Shown: positions 1 through 8,050, counted from the first letter of the stretch. The stretch is 64,000 nt of DNA from Flavobacteriaceae bacterium Ga0077528 (GCA_001464475.1 LNDX01000010.1:1-64000); one strand, 5' to 3'. Numbers and translations: made by a program. Notes: a model not told the origin generated them from the letters alone.

Positions 1-642
1 ATTTTTGCTTACACCAATGATGAAAAACAATTATTTCTTAAAAATAATAAAACTTTAAGTCCTGCTATCAATGGGAAATTTCCATATAAAAATTTTAAAA
101 TTACCCAATGTCCGGTTGACAATTTTGAACAAAATGTAGGAATACTGATTTTGAACAATGATAAATCTTTAAGCTGCTACAACTTTGACGGAACCAAATC
201 GTTTAAAATTGAAACTAATGAAATAGAAAAAACAACGGAATATGCTATTGAGTTTAAAAAAAGTGTGCGTCAAAAGTTTGTAGATTTCTACGGATTTGAA
301 TCAATCTTTTTTCCTGAATCTTTCTCGTTAAGTGATTTGGTTGGTGCTAGTTCTGGAAAGTTTTTCAATCGATTAATAAACAATATTCAACTTGGAAATG
401 GATATACTTTAAAAATCAATAATTACAACTACGACTTGAATTCTCCTAACAAAACATATTTTAAAGACACCAAATACGACAATATTTACCACTTCAATTA
501 TTCCGAAAATCAATATTATTTAAAATTCACAAAAAAATCTACTACAGATGAATTGCATTTTTTTGTCAATCATCCAAAAATAAATCCCAACATTCTAATG
601 TGTCCAAAAGAAGAATTAATGAAATTTGAATTAATGAAATAA
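1..642 (+). CDS. Partial hypothetical protein (5' end outside the window)
   Basis: The reading frame is open from the first base of the window with no stop until the TAA at 640-642, so this is the 3' part of a longer gene and not a small gene starting at the TTG at 151. The visible 213 residues are polar and rich in Asn, Lys, Phe and Tyr, with no cysteine cluster, membrane segment or motif I recognise. The N-terminus and any signal peptide are missing. It converges on the methionine operon, and a hairpin separates the two. I assign no function. Confidence 0.7.
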   Translation: MFAYTNDEKQLFLKNNKTLSPAINGKFPYKNFKITQCPVDNFEQNVGILILNNDKSLSCYNFDGTKSFKIETNEIEKTTEYAIEFKKSVRQKFVDFYGFESIFFPESFSLSDLVGASSGKFFNRLINNIQLGNGYTLKINNYNYDLNSPNKTYFKDTKYDNIYHFNYSENQYYLKFTKKSTTDELHFFVNHPKINPNILMCPKEELMKFELMK

Positions 643-679
643 TTGAATTCAAAAACTTGAATTAAATCAAAGTCAAAAA

Positions 680-706
680 AAGCCACAGTATTTGTGGCTT
701 TTTTTG
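680..706. terminator. Bidirectional intrinsic terminator
   Basis: The arms AAGCCACA (680-687) and TGTGGCTT (693-700) form an 8-bp stem. It has an A-run on the left and a T-run on the right, so it can serve both the plus-strand gene ending at 642 and the minus-strand hom gene ending at 713. Confidence 0.85.
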
Positions 707-712
707 ATGTTA

Positions 713-1813
713 TTAAACCCAAACCTCATTTTTAACCTTGATTTTCTCTGCTGATATAAGAATGTCGGTCAAAACTCCTCTTGCTGTTACCGCTTTTCCA
801 GCACCAGCACCTTGAATTACTATTGGAATTTCACCATACGATTTAGTATAAATTTCTATTAAATTATCGGCTCCTTTAAGTTGACCTAATGCAGTAGTTT
901 TGGGAACCGAAACTAGTTTTACTTCCAATTGGTTTTTCTCTAAATCCAATTCACCAACGAAGCGCAACACGTGATTATCGGATTGTGTGATTTTGGCAAT
1001 ATTAAAGGATTTATCAAATAGTGATTTGTTGATTGCATATTGGGCTTTCGAATGTTTTTCATTCAATTCTGGTAACAATAATGACGTAACTTTTATATCC
1101 GACAGTTCCACTTTTTGTTCTAATTCACGAGCTAAAATCAATAATTTTCTAGCCACATCGTTTCCAGATAAATCTTCCCTTGAGTCCGGTTCGGTTAATC
1201 CGAGTTTTTCGGCATCTACTAAAATCTTTGAAAAAGGCTCATTTTCTGATGAAAACCTGTTAAAAATATAACTCAACGAACCAGAAAATACGCCTCTAAT
1301 CTTAGTAATTTTCTCACCAGAATAATACAAATCACTAATGGTTTGAATCACTGGCAAACCTGCTCCAACATTGGTTTCATACAAAAATGATTTATCAAAC
1401 TTCTTAGCTATTCTTCTCAAATCGTTATAAAAATCTAAATGTTGTGTATTCGCTTTTTTATTGGCAGCCACAATATTAAATCCGTTTTGAAGTAATGGAA
1501 TATAATTTTTTAAAATATCAGAACTTGCTGTTGCATCAACTGCAATTAAATTTTCTAATTCAAGTTCTTTTACATAATCAATAATATCTTCTACTTTGAA
1601 TGGAATTGCCGATTGCGCAAAATTGGCTTCCCACTGGTTTTTAACTCCATCTTTTTCAAAAAAAGCTAAAGTTGAATTGGTAATTATTGGAAATCGCAAT
1701 TCGATATTTTTCTTTTCTAAAAAGAATTTCTGACTTTCTAAAACTTGATTCACTAACGTGCTTCCTACGTTTCCGATTCCGAAAAGGACTATATTAATTC
1801 TAAGCGATGACAT
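713..1813 (-). CDS. hom: Homoserine dehydrogenase
   Basis: NAD(P)-dependent reduction of aspartate semialdehyde to homoserine, the branch point to methionine and threonine. The Rossmann loop GIGNVG is at residues 12-17. The family segment with the catalytic-region lysines (AANKK, about 116-120), a GAGLP motif and a GVFSGSLSYIFN motif follow. At 366 aa it is a stand-alone dehydrogenase with no aspartokinase domain and no obvious C-terminal ACT domain, resembling the C-terminal half of ThrA/MetL. The ATG lies inside the 3' end of metX (14-nt overlap), so translation is probably coupled. It is the last gene of the metY-metX-hom operon and would make the substrate used by MetX. Its expression should follow the leader-peptide control described upstream of metY. 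Confidence 0.93.
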   Translation of the reverse strand: MSSLRINIVLFGIGNVGSTLVNQVLESQKFFLEKKNIELRFPIITNSTLAFFEKDGVKNQWEANFAQSAIPFKVEDIIDYVKELELENLIAVDATASSDILKNYIPLLQNGFNIVAANKKANTQHLDFYNDLRRIAKKFDKSFLYETNVGAGLPVIQTISDLYYSGEKITKIRGVFSGSLSYIFNRFSSENEPFSKILVDAEKLGLTEPDSREDLSGNDVARKLLILARELEQKVELSDIKVTSLLLPELNEKHSKAQYAINKSLFDKSFNIAKITQSDNHVLRFVGELDLEKNQLEVKLVSVPKTTALGQLKGADNLIEIYTKSYGEIPIVIQGAGAGKAVTARGVLTDILISAEKIKVKNEVWV

Positions 1814-2795
1814 AATTTTGTTGTTTTTGTTTATTAAAAATAGGTTTCAAAAATTGTTCTAATTGGGAATATTCTATTAAAAAAGCATCATGACCGTGAA
1901 TGGATTCAATTTCATGATAGTAAATATTATTTTTTACAGATTTTAGTGCTTCAAAATCTTTTCGATTTTCGTCAGCAATAAAAAAATAATCGGTATCGAC
2001 TGCAACGATATGAATATTGGCCTGAATCGAATTTGCCACAGCTAAAAAATTGCCTCTGTTTTTAGTAATATCATTTGTTCTTAAAAGATGATTCATGAGT
2101 TTGTAAGCCGATAATCGAAAACGATTCTTCAGTTTGATTCCGTGATTTAACAACCAATTTTCAATTTGAAAAACCGCTAATTTATCGTTTTGAGCTCTTT
2201 TAAATCGTTCATTAATAGATTGTGGCGTTCGATACAAAAGCATAGCATGCAAACGAGCATCTGCAATTGGATCATCAGAATTGTTCAAAATTTGATCTTG
2301 AATCAACACATTGGCAATTACCCAATCGGTGGCTTTCCAATCGGTTGCAATTGGAATAAGATTTTGAATTTTATTAGGTTGCAAAACCGCCATTTCCCAT
2401 GCAATTGCACCTCCAAGACTTCCGCCAATGACTGCATAAACCTCTGAAATATTTAGATAAAACAATCCTTCCCAAAAAATATTGGCAATATCACGAATGG
2501 TGAATTGTTTGTAATCTGAAATCAAGTTTCCAAAATTGTTATCAAAACCATTTCCGGGAATATTGAAAGCTATGATGGTAAAAGAATTGGTATCTATCGT
2601 TTTTCCTTCTCCTATCAAGTCGTTCCACCAACCGTTTTCACCAGAGACATTGGAGTTTCCTGTCAAAGCATGATTTACTACCACAATTGGAGCATCACCC
2701 AAAGGTTGTCCAAATAATTGATAACTCAGCGGAAGATAGGGTTTTGTAGTTCCGTTTTCTAAAGTGAAATTAAATACATCTATTTTTTCTAACAT
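1800..2795 (-). CDS. metX: Homoserine O-acetyltransferase-like alpha/beta hydrolase
   Basis: Activates homoserine by O-acylation (probably from acetyl-CoA) for direct sulfhydrylation by MetY. This is an alpha/beta-hydrolase fold of 331 aa. The N-terminal segment has the NHALTGNS motif (about 41-48) characteristic of MetX. The nucleophile elbow is GGSLGG with Ser126, and the C-terminal HGHDAF gives the catalytic histidine near residue 302. Acetyl versus succinyl specificity cannot be read safely from sequence alone; the neighbouring MetY favours O-acetylhomoserine. It lies between metY (109-nt gap with a terminator-like hairpin) and hom (14-nt overlap). Confidence 0.9.
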   Translation of the reverse strand: MLEKIDVFNFTLENGTTKPYLPLSYQLFGQPLGDAPIVVVNHALTGNSNVSGENGWWNDLIGEGKTIDTNSFTIIAFNIPGNGFDNNFGNLISDYKQFTIRDIANIFWEGLFYLNISEVYAVIGGSLGGAIAWEMAVLQPNKIQNLIPIATDWKATDWVIANVLIQDQILNNSDDPIADARLHAMLLYRTPQSINERFKRAQNDKLAVFQIENWLLNHGIKLKNRFRLSAYKLMNHLLRTNDITKNRGNFLAVANSIQANIHIVAVDTDYFFIADENRKDFEALKSVKNNIYYHEIESIHGHDAFLIEYSQLEQFLKPIFNKQKQQNYVIA

Positions 2796-2832
2796 TTTTT
2801 ATTTTTTAAACCATTAAGGAATTAAGAAAATT

Positions 2833-2849
2833 AAGATTTGGCAAATCTT
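2833..2849 (-). promoter_or_regulatory. Small perfect palindrome upstream of metX
   Basis: AAGATTT (2833-2839) and AAATCTT (2843-2849) form a 7-bp inverted repeat around a 3-nt centre, between the metY-metX hairpin and the metX start. It could be a hairpin in the transcript or a dimeric operator. The role is unknown. Confidence 0.3.
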
Positions 2850-2853
2850 GGTG

Positions 2854-2888
2854 AAAAACTGCCTCCAACCGCGAAATCGGAGACAGTT
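2854..2888 (-). terminator. Terminator-like hairpin between metY and metX
   Basis: On the minus strand AACTGTCTCC pairs with GGAGGCAGTT (10 bp, one U.G wobble) around a 12-nt loop and is followed by TTTTTC. It sits directly after the metY stop, so it may partly end transcription or protect the metY 3' end, lowering metX-hom relative to metY. The U-run is short, so read-through is likely. Confidence 0.55.
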
Positions 2889-2904
2889 CAAAACAAACAA
2901 AAAC

Positions 2905-4197
2905 CTAAATCAATTTTTCTACTGGAAGCTTTACAAAAACCGACTTTAAATCGGATTTCAAATCTTCTATATCTTCTAAACCTACCGACAAGCGAATCAA
3001 ATCTTTAGTTACGCCAGTAGTAAGTTGTTGCTCTTCTGAAAGTTGCTGGTGTGTTGTACTTGCAGGATGAATAATCAATGATTTGGTGTCACCAATATTG
3101 GCTAATAATGAAAATAACTTGGTTTCATCGGCTACTTTTTTGGCAGCTTCAAATCCACCTTTTAATCCGAAGGTTACGATACCACTTTTACCTTCTGGCA
3201 AATATTTATCGGCTAAAGTTTTATATTTTGAAGTCACTAAACCTGGATAATTTACCCAAGCAACCTCATCTTGTTCCTCTAACCATTGCGCCAAAGCCAA
3301 AGCATTCTCACTGTGTTTTTTAATACGAATTTCTAAAGTCTCCAAACCTTGAATCGTTTGAAAAGCATTGAACGGACTTAAAGCCGCGCCAAAATCACGC
3401 AATCCTTCAATTCTAACTTTAGCAATAAATGAGACAGCTCCAAGAGCTTCATAATATTTTAATCCGTGATAACCTGCTGAAGGTTCTGTGAATTCTGGAA
3501 ATTTTCCGTTGCTCCAATCAAAATTTCCTGCGTCGATTATGACACCTCCAAGAGAAGTTCCGTTGCCTGTGATGTATTTTGTAAGTGAGTGAATTACGAT
3601 GTCTGCACCGTATTGAATTGGGTTAAGTAAATAAGGCGTTGCGACTGTATTGTCAACAATAAAAGGAACTTTGAAAGATTTTGCCTCGTTAGCAATAGCT
3701 TCCAAATCTAAGACATCAAGTTTTGGATTTCCTAGACTTTCTGCAAAAAACACTCTGGTATTTTCTTGCGCCGCTTTGGTAAAGTTTTCAGGGTTTGATG
3801 GATCAACAAAAGTAGTTGTGATTCCGAGTCTTGGTAAAGTAACATTCAATAAATTGTAGGTTCCGCCATACAAGCTATTGGATGCTACAATGTGATCGCC
3901 AGCTTTTAGTAATGTTAGAAAAGTGGTTGCAATTGCTGATGTTCCAGAAGCGGTAACTACTGCTCCTATTCCACCTTCTAGTTTTGCCAAACGTTGCTCC
4001 AAAATATCGTTGGTTGGGTTGTTTAATCTTGTGTAAATGAATCCTGCTTCTGCTAAACCAAATAAATTGGCTGCATGTTGCGAATCATTAAAAACGTAAG
4101 ATGTTGTTTGATAAATTGGAACAGCTCTAGTTCCTGCATTTTTTGTTACGTCGTGTCCTGCGTGTAAAGCGTTGGTTGCAAATTTTTGTGTGCTCAT
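2905..4197 (-). CDS. metY: O-acetylhomoserine sulfhydrylase
   Basis: PLP enzyme that joins O-acetylhomoserine and sulfide to make homocysteine. At 430 aa it has the length of the O-acetylhomoserine aminocarboxypropyltransferase branch of the Cys/Met metabolism PLP family, longer than a typical cystathionine gamma-synthase. The PLP lysine is in SLTKYITG (Lys207). TASGTSAIA (about 82-90) is the phosphate-binding region, and YTRLNNPT is the usual substrate-side motif. The start at 4197 lies about 80 nt after the second leader terminator. It is the first structural gene of metY-metX-hom, so it is the gene most directly controlled by the double leader-peptide region at 4276-4643. Confidence 0.93.
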   Translation of the reverse strand: MSTQKFATNALHAGHDVTKNAGTRAVPIYQTTSYVFNDSQHAANLFGLAEAGFIYTRLNNPTNDILEQRLAKLEGGIGAVVTASGTSAIATTFLTLLKAGDHIVASNSLYGGTYNLLNVTLPRLGITTTFVDPSNPENFTKAAQENTRVFFAESLGNPKLDVLDLEAIANEAKSFKVPFIVDNTVATPYLLNPIQYGADIVIHSLTKYITGNGTSLGGVIIDAGNFDWSNGKFPEFTEPSAGYHGLKYYEALGAVSFIAKVRIEGLRDFGAALSPFNAFQTIQGLETLEIRIKKHSENALALAQWLEEQDEVAWVNYPGLVTSKYKTLADKYLPEGKSGIVTFGLKGGFEAAKKVADETKLFSLLANIGDTKSLIIHPASTTHQQLSEEQQLTTGVTKDLIRLSVGLEDIEDLKSDLKSVFVKLPVEKLI

Positions 4198-4275
4198 GAT
4201 TTTTAATTTTAGATGTTAGATATTAAATTTTTGAATTTACTTTTGATAAGAATCTGAAATGAATTCAGATTAAAT

Positions 4276-4314
4276 AAAAAAAGTCCCTTTGGATGGCATA
4301 CCAAAAGGACTTTT
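4276..4314 (-). terminator. Second attenuator terminator, upstream of metY
   Basis: On the minus strand AAAGTCCTTTTGG (4301-4313) pairs with CCAAAGGGACTTT (4280-4292). This is a 13-bp stem with one U.G wobble around an 8-nt loop, and a U7 tract follows. The U-run is on the minus strand only, so the terminator is oriented towards metY. Its 5' arm plus loop (4295-4306) is also complementary to two segments inside leader peptide 2 (4350-4357 and 4365-4369), so an antiterminator can replace it. Confidence 0.85.
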
Positions 4315-4336
4315 ACACTAGAAATATATATTTCTT

Positions 4337-4432
4337 TTACGTTTTCCGTTTTTGGTAATAGCAAATGCCGATACAACACATCATCATGTGCATCATCATA
4401 CAAGACATCATATTTTTTGCTATTACGTTCAT
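4337..4432 (-). CDS. Met/Cys-rich leader peptide 2
   Basis: Short frame of 31 codons: ATG AAC GTA ATA ... ending TAA at 4337-4339. It contains nine Met codons (1, 8, 9, 12-14, 16-18) and four Cys codons (11, 19, 20, 24). Residues 8-20 read MMSCMMMHMMMCC. The last codons (about 22-28) contain the segments that can pair with the 5' arm and loop of the terminator just downstream. A ribosome stalled on the Met/Cys run would leave those segments free and block the terminator; a ribosome reaching the stop would cover them. The peptide itself probably has no function beyond sensing charged tRNA. It is an inferred gene with no known family, supported by composition, position and the paired hairpins. 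Confidence 0.8.
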   Translation of the reverse strand: MNVIAKNMMSCMMMHMMMCCIGICYYQKRKT

Positions 4433-4462
4433 TTTAGAATTATTATTTTTTGAAATTAGTTG

Positions 4463-4494
4463 AAAAAAAAAACCTCTGCAATTTGCAGAGGTTT
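4463..4494 (-). terminator. First attenuator terminator of the met leader
   Basis: On the minus strand AACCTCTGCA (4484-4493) pairs with TGCAGAGGTT (4471-4480), followed by an unbroken U tract of about 8-10. The plus strand lacks a U-run after the stem, so it acts on the metY transcript. CCTCTGC of its 5' arm is also complementary to GCAGAGG inside leader peptide 1 (4537-4543). Confidence 0.85.
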
Positions 4495-4521
4495 GATTGT
4501 ATATATTTTAAAAACTTAAAA

Positions 4522-4590
4522 TTATGCAATAAATGTCCTCTGCGGAAACTTCCACATCATACAACACATATTGCAAATAGTTAAATTCAT
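4522..4590 (-). CDS. Met/Cys-rich leader peptide 1
   Basis: Short frame of 22 codons starting about 20 nt after the predicted promoter and ending TAA at 4522-4524. It has four Met codons (1, 8, 11, 12) and three Cys codons (6, 9, 10); residues 6-12 read CNMCCMM. Codons 16-18 (Pro-Gln-Arg) contain GCAGAGG, which can pair with the 5' arm of the terminator at 4463-4494. This is the geometry of ribosome-mediated attenuation: stalling at codons 8-12 allows the antiterminator, while completing translation covers it. The frame is too short for ordinary gene finders. Recognised by pattern, not by homology. Confidence 0.8.
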   Translation of the reverse strand: MNLTICNMCCMMWKFPQRTFIA

Positions 4591-4611
4591 TTTTTCTTCT
4601 TTTTGATGACG

Positions 4612-4643
4612 CAAACTTCTGAACTATTTTTCAATTGACCAAA
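4612..4643 (-). promoter_or_regulatory. Predicted promoter of the metY leader
   Basis: On the minus strand TTTG (4640-4643), a 20-nt spacer and GAAGTTTG (4612-4619) match the Bacteroidota pattern TTTG-N19-TAnnTTTG with one mismatch in the -7 box. Transcription would begin shortly upstream of leader peptide 1. I see no competing site between the two leader peptides. Confidence 0.55.
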
Positions 4644-4740
4644 TGAAATTTGAAAATTTAACATTTAGATAAAGAAAAGTTATATATATAATACTACGTA
4701 TTATGTTTTTAAAAAGTCTTTTTATTTTAACATAAAAGTT

Positions 4741-4774
4741 AAAAAAAAAACAGCCTTGAATTACTTCAAAGCTG
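4741..4774 (-). terminator. Terminator of the VIT-domain gene
   Basis: CAGCCTTGAA (4751-4760) and TTCAAAGCTG (4765-4774) form a 10-bp stem with one wobble and a TTAC loop. The A10 run on the left gives a U10 tract on the minus strand, just after the stop at 4802. Confidence 0.85.
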
Positions 4775-4801
4775 CTTTCACAATTAACCTCAACTAATTA
4801 A

Positions 4802-7800
4802 CTAATCTATTATAATTTCTGCTAAATTTTGATTTTCTTTTACTTTTCCTAATTGGATTGTTTGCAATTTTCTTTCTATGCTACCATTTCCTTTTCTAGT
4901 GTAAACCTCAACCATTACAGTCGCCGGACCATTTTCTGTTAATGCACTTTCACCAAAATAATTGGTTTTAATGATGTATTTTCCTTTTACGGCATTGCGT
5001 AATAAGTATTGCTCTGGTCCATAACCTTGTGTAAAATCTTTAGAAAATCTTGCACCTGCTTGTGTATCTCTGTGACCATAATAACATTCTTCACCTGTTG
5101 GTTCAATAATATGCAAATCGATATCAGTATCCATTTGATTCCAGTTTAAAATTATTCTGATTTCTATTGGCATTTTATCTAGATATTTTTTTTCTAATTT
5201 ATCTGTTTTAATGCTTTTGTGTTCTTGCATCATGCGGTTTAAATCCATTAAAATAATATCTTCAACACCTGCATATTGTCCGCTCATTTCACCATAATAA
5301 TTGACTTCTAATCCTTTTATTAATTCATCAAAAGCCGCTTGAAACTGACCATTATCTTCTAAAGTCAAAGCCAAATCACGATGTGCTTGTGGCTCTTGTT
5401 CTCGCCATATTGATACTTGTTTAGCCGTATTCAAAGCATCGTCATAAGCTTCCCATTGGCGCAATACATAAGTTAAGGATTTATACAATTGATGATTTTC
5501 TAATCCTAAATCGGCAATAGAGCTGACAATCAATAATGCTGTTGCTTTATCTCCAGAATCATAAAAATGATTAGCTACATCAAAATAAAAACTCGGATTG
5601 GTTTCTTGACCTTCACGCAATTCCAAATACAAACCATATTTTTTATCTGCTGGAGCATTAGCTAAAGCTTTAAGATAAATTCTATCTGGATTCCATTTAC
5701 TTATTTTAGTCCTATCATTGTTTACAAAACCATTTTGATATGTAACATTAGCATTTGAATCGTTTGACCAAGCTGTATTTGTTTGAACATTTATTCCAGA
5801 TACTTGACCTGATAATGTTCTTACAGTATTTGGATTAGAAGCCACCGATATTTCTTCAGATTTGACTACACTGTAAGCACTAGTTATACTTCTTTTTTCT
5901 CTTACATTTTCTTTTTCATCATCTTCATCATCTTGACTTGAATCTCTCCTTACACCCACTGCTTGCACAACAACTTCATCTAGTTGAACATTAGATTCTC
6001 TCAATGTTACATCAATTCGTTTGGTATTCCCAACAGTTAAAGTCATATTTTGCATACCAACAAATTGAAAAACAAGCACATCACCAACTTTAGCATCAAT
6101 AGAATATTTTCCATCAATATCAGTACTTACACCTCTTGTTGTTCCTCTAACAACAACAATAGCGCCAGGCAATGGCCCTTGGTTATCATAAACTAAACCT
6201 CTAACAAAACTTGGGTTAACTCCACTAAAACTAACATTCCTTGGAGGAGTTGCTACAACTGGTTTTGGCTTAGGAATTTTTATTGGTTTTGGTCTAGAAT
6301 ACTTGGTATTATTATCCCACCACAATTTTAATGCTTCGTAATATTGAGCAACATTTTGCCAATTGTTGTATTTTTTTGCCTCTGCATTGGCGATTTGCTG
6401 TTTCATCATTCTATCAAATTCAGGACGCAATTCAGCAGGTGGAACAATATCATATTGAATATAATCGGATAAATTTTCTAAAACAATAAGCGAAGTATTG
6501 TTGGTTACAATTCCATATTTTTTGCCTAAAGTTTCTATCTCTTCTGCATTCTTTTTGTATTGGATTTCTAAGTTGGCAATTTTCTTCTGAGCCCATAATT
6601 TTTCTATACTAACATCTGTTGAAGCTTGTGTTGAAGCATTGATAACTATAGTTTTTTCTATAGTTGGAGTGTCTCCATAACCAAACAATAAAACAACTTG
6701 ATTTTGTTCTTTCAATGAAATTCCGGCTACGCTAAAACTTCCTGAAACTGGTGTTCCGACCATAGGATATAAATCGGTTACCATGAAATTTTCTTTTACA
6801 CCCAAAAACTTAAGACTTTGATAAACCAATTTATCTAAAGCATCTTCAACTTTTAATTGATTCAAATTGATAAAATTACCACCAGTTTTTATAGCATTAT
6901 AATTCAAAAAAGCATAATCAGAAGATGGCAATGAAGTAATGGTATATACTGGTTTTTTAGTTGATGGCAAAACATTAGAACTCAATGAAGATAATCCATC
7001 AGTGAAGTACAAATACTCATCATGAACCGGTAATTTGATTTTAGAAAAACGTGTTCCTCCATCGTATTTTACTTGCTTTAAAGCTGCATTCAATTCACTC
7101 CAATCACCATTTTTAATTTGGTAAGTCGCTTTTTTATCAAAATTATATCCTGAAAAATAAAGTGCAACTTCTACAGTATTCAATCCTTTAAAATAAGCAT
7201 CCAATAAAGCTAATTCTTTTATCAAATCGCGTTTTCTACTACTTAAAGACACGTCCCAAATTAATCCAATTGAGTTTGGATTTTTCTTTTTTATGTTGGC
7301 ACCATCTAAAACAGTGTTTGCATAAAAATAATGTTGCCCATCAACAGATTGAACGACAACACTAGGAATGTCTTGACGAATTGGAATAGAAATCAAGAGC
7401 TTGTCTTTAGGTTTGTAGTTATTTTTGGTCAACGAAGTTTGATAACTTTGATTCAAATTTTCTAAAGCTAAAACACCTTCATCATTCGTAACCGTTGGAG
7501 TAGCTGATGCTCCTAAAACTGCTACAGTCAATTCAAAAACATCTAATGCATAAGGATAACTACTTAACATTTGATATCCTAAATGGGTTGCATCTATACT
7601 ACTTAATTCTTGTTCGTAGCCAATAATCACAATACGTTTTCCATTTGGTGGTAAAGGATAAATGCGTGTACGAAAATTATTTCCTTCTACTTTTTCCAAC
7701 AATCCTGGATCTACACGACGGTGTTCTATAGCTTCAAAAACTTGTTTTCCTTTATTCTTATTCACTGGAACAGCTTCACGCATTTTACCATTAATATCAA

Positions 7801-8050
7801 TTGCATATCGCGAAACTGAAACGCCTTCTGGCAAAGGAAACAACAGCTCTGCTTCCATCTGATGATTGGTTCCATTAAAAAAGTGCATCTCTGTAGTAGT
7901 ATAGGCAATATTTCCAACGACTTTTACATTTACTTTTAACTGACTTAATCGCACCAACGACGAATCTTTACCTTTAACATTCAACTGAGGATTTTGAGCT
8001 TGAACCCAACTTCCAAAAAACAAAAGCGAGATTAGAATTAGATTTTTCAT
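4802..8050 (-). CDS. VIT-domain protein with CarboxypepD-reg, TonB-plug-like, TPR and DUF2135 regions
   Basis: Secreted protein of 1082 aa. Residues 1-18 are a signal peptide ending in VQAQ. About 20-150 is a VIT domain (inter-alpha-trypsin type), followed by a region like a von Willebrand A module with weak motifs. About 625-700 is a CarboxypepD-regulatory-like beta-sandwich (VRGLVYDNQGPLPGA). It runs into a stretch like the start of a TonB-receptor plug (LSGQVSGINVQ, about 755), but no beta-barrel follows. TPR-like helices occupy about 800-950, and the C-terminus is a DUF2135/YfaP-like domain (DTDIDLHIIEPTGEE). Proteins of this architecture are common in Bacteroidota but their role is not known to me. 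It is monocistronic and divergent from the aminotransferase gene. Confidence 0.75.
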   Translation of the reverse strand: MKNLILISLLFFGSWVQAQNPQLNVKGKDSSLVRLSQLKVNVKVVGNIAYTTTEMHFFNGTNHQMEAELLFPLPEGVSVSRYAIDINGKMREAVPVNKNKGKQVFEAIEHRRVDPGLLEKVEGNNFRTRIYPLPPNGKRIVIIGYEQELSSIDATHLGYQMLSSYPYALDVFELTVAVLGASATPTVTNDEGVLALENLNQSYQTSLTKNNYKPKDKLLISIPIRQDIPSVVVQSVDGQHYFYANTVLDGANIKKKNPNSIGLIWDVSLSSRKRDLIKELALLDAYFKGLNTVEVALYFSGYNFDKKATYQIKNGDWSELNAALKQVKYDGGTRFSKIKLPVHDEYLYFTDGLSSLSSNVLPSTKKPVYTITSLPSSDYAFLNYNAIKTGGNFINLNQLKVEDALDKLVYQSLKFLGVKENFMVTDLYPMVGTPVSGSFSVAGISLKEQNQVVLLFGYGDTPTIEKTIVINASTQASTDVSIEKLWAQKKIANLEIQYKKNAEEIETLGKKYGIVTNNTSLIVLENLSDYIQYDIVPPAELRPEFDRMMKQQIANAEAKKYNNWQNVAQYYEALKLWWDNNTKYSRPKPIKIPKPKPVVATPPRNVSFSGVNPSFVRGLVYDNQGPLPGAIVVVRGTTRGVSTDIDGKYSIDAKVGDVLVFQFVGMQNMTLTVGNTKRIDVTLRESNVQLDEVVVQAVGVRRDSSQDDEDDEKENVREKRSITSAYSVVKSEEISVASNPNTVRTLSGQVSGINVQTNTAWSNDSNANVTYQNGFVNNDRTKISKWNPDRIYLKALANAPADKKYGLYLELREGQETNPSFYFDVANHFYDSGDKATALLIVSSIADLGLENHQLYKSLTYVLRQWEAYDDALNTAKQVSIWREQEPQAHRDLALTLEDNGQFQAAFDELIKGLEVNYYGEMSGQYAGVEDIILMDLNRMMQEHKSIKTDKLEKKYLDKMPIEIRIILNWNQMDTDIDLHIIEPTGEECYYGHRDTQAGARFSKDFTQGYGPEQYLLRNAVKGKYIIKTNYFGESALTENGPATVMVEVYTRKGNGSIERKLQTIQLGKVKENQNLAEIIID

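Noticed and set aside
4209..4403. 64-codon frame overlapping leader peptide 2
   Set aside because: It lies in another frame of the same strand and runs through the terminator; its composition is that of a chance frame, whereas the Met/Cys frame ends before the terminator.
4198..4740. SAM riboswitch upstream of metY
   Set aside because: I looked for one because metY is a usual target. The leader is explained by two short frames and two terminators, and I saw no kink-turn or four-way-junction pattern. A covariance-model search would settle it.
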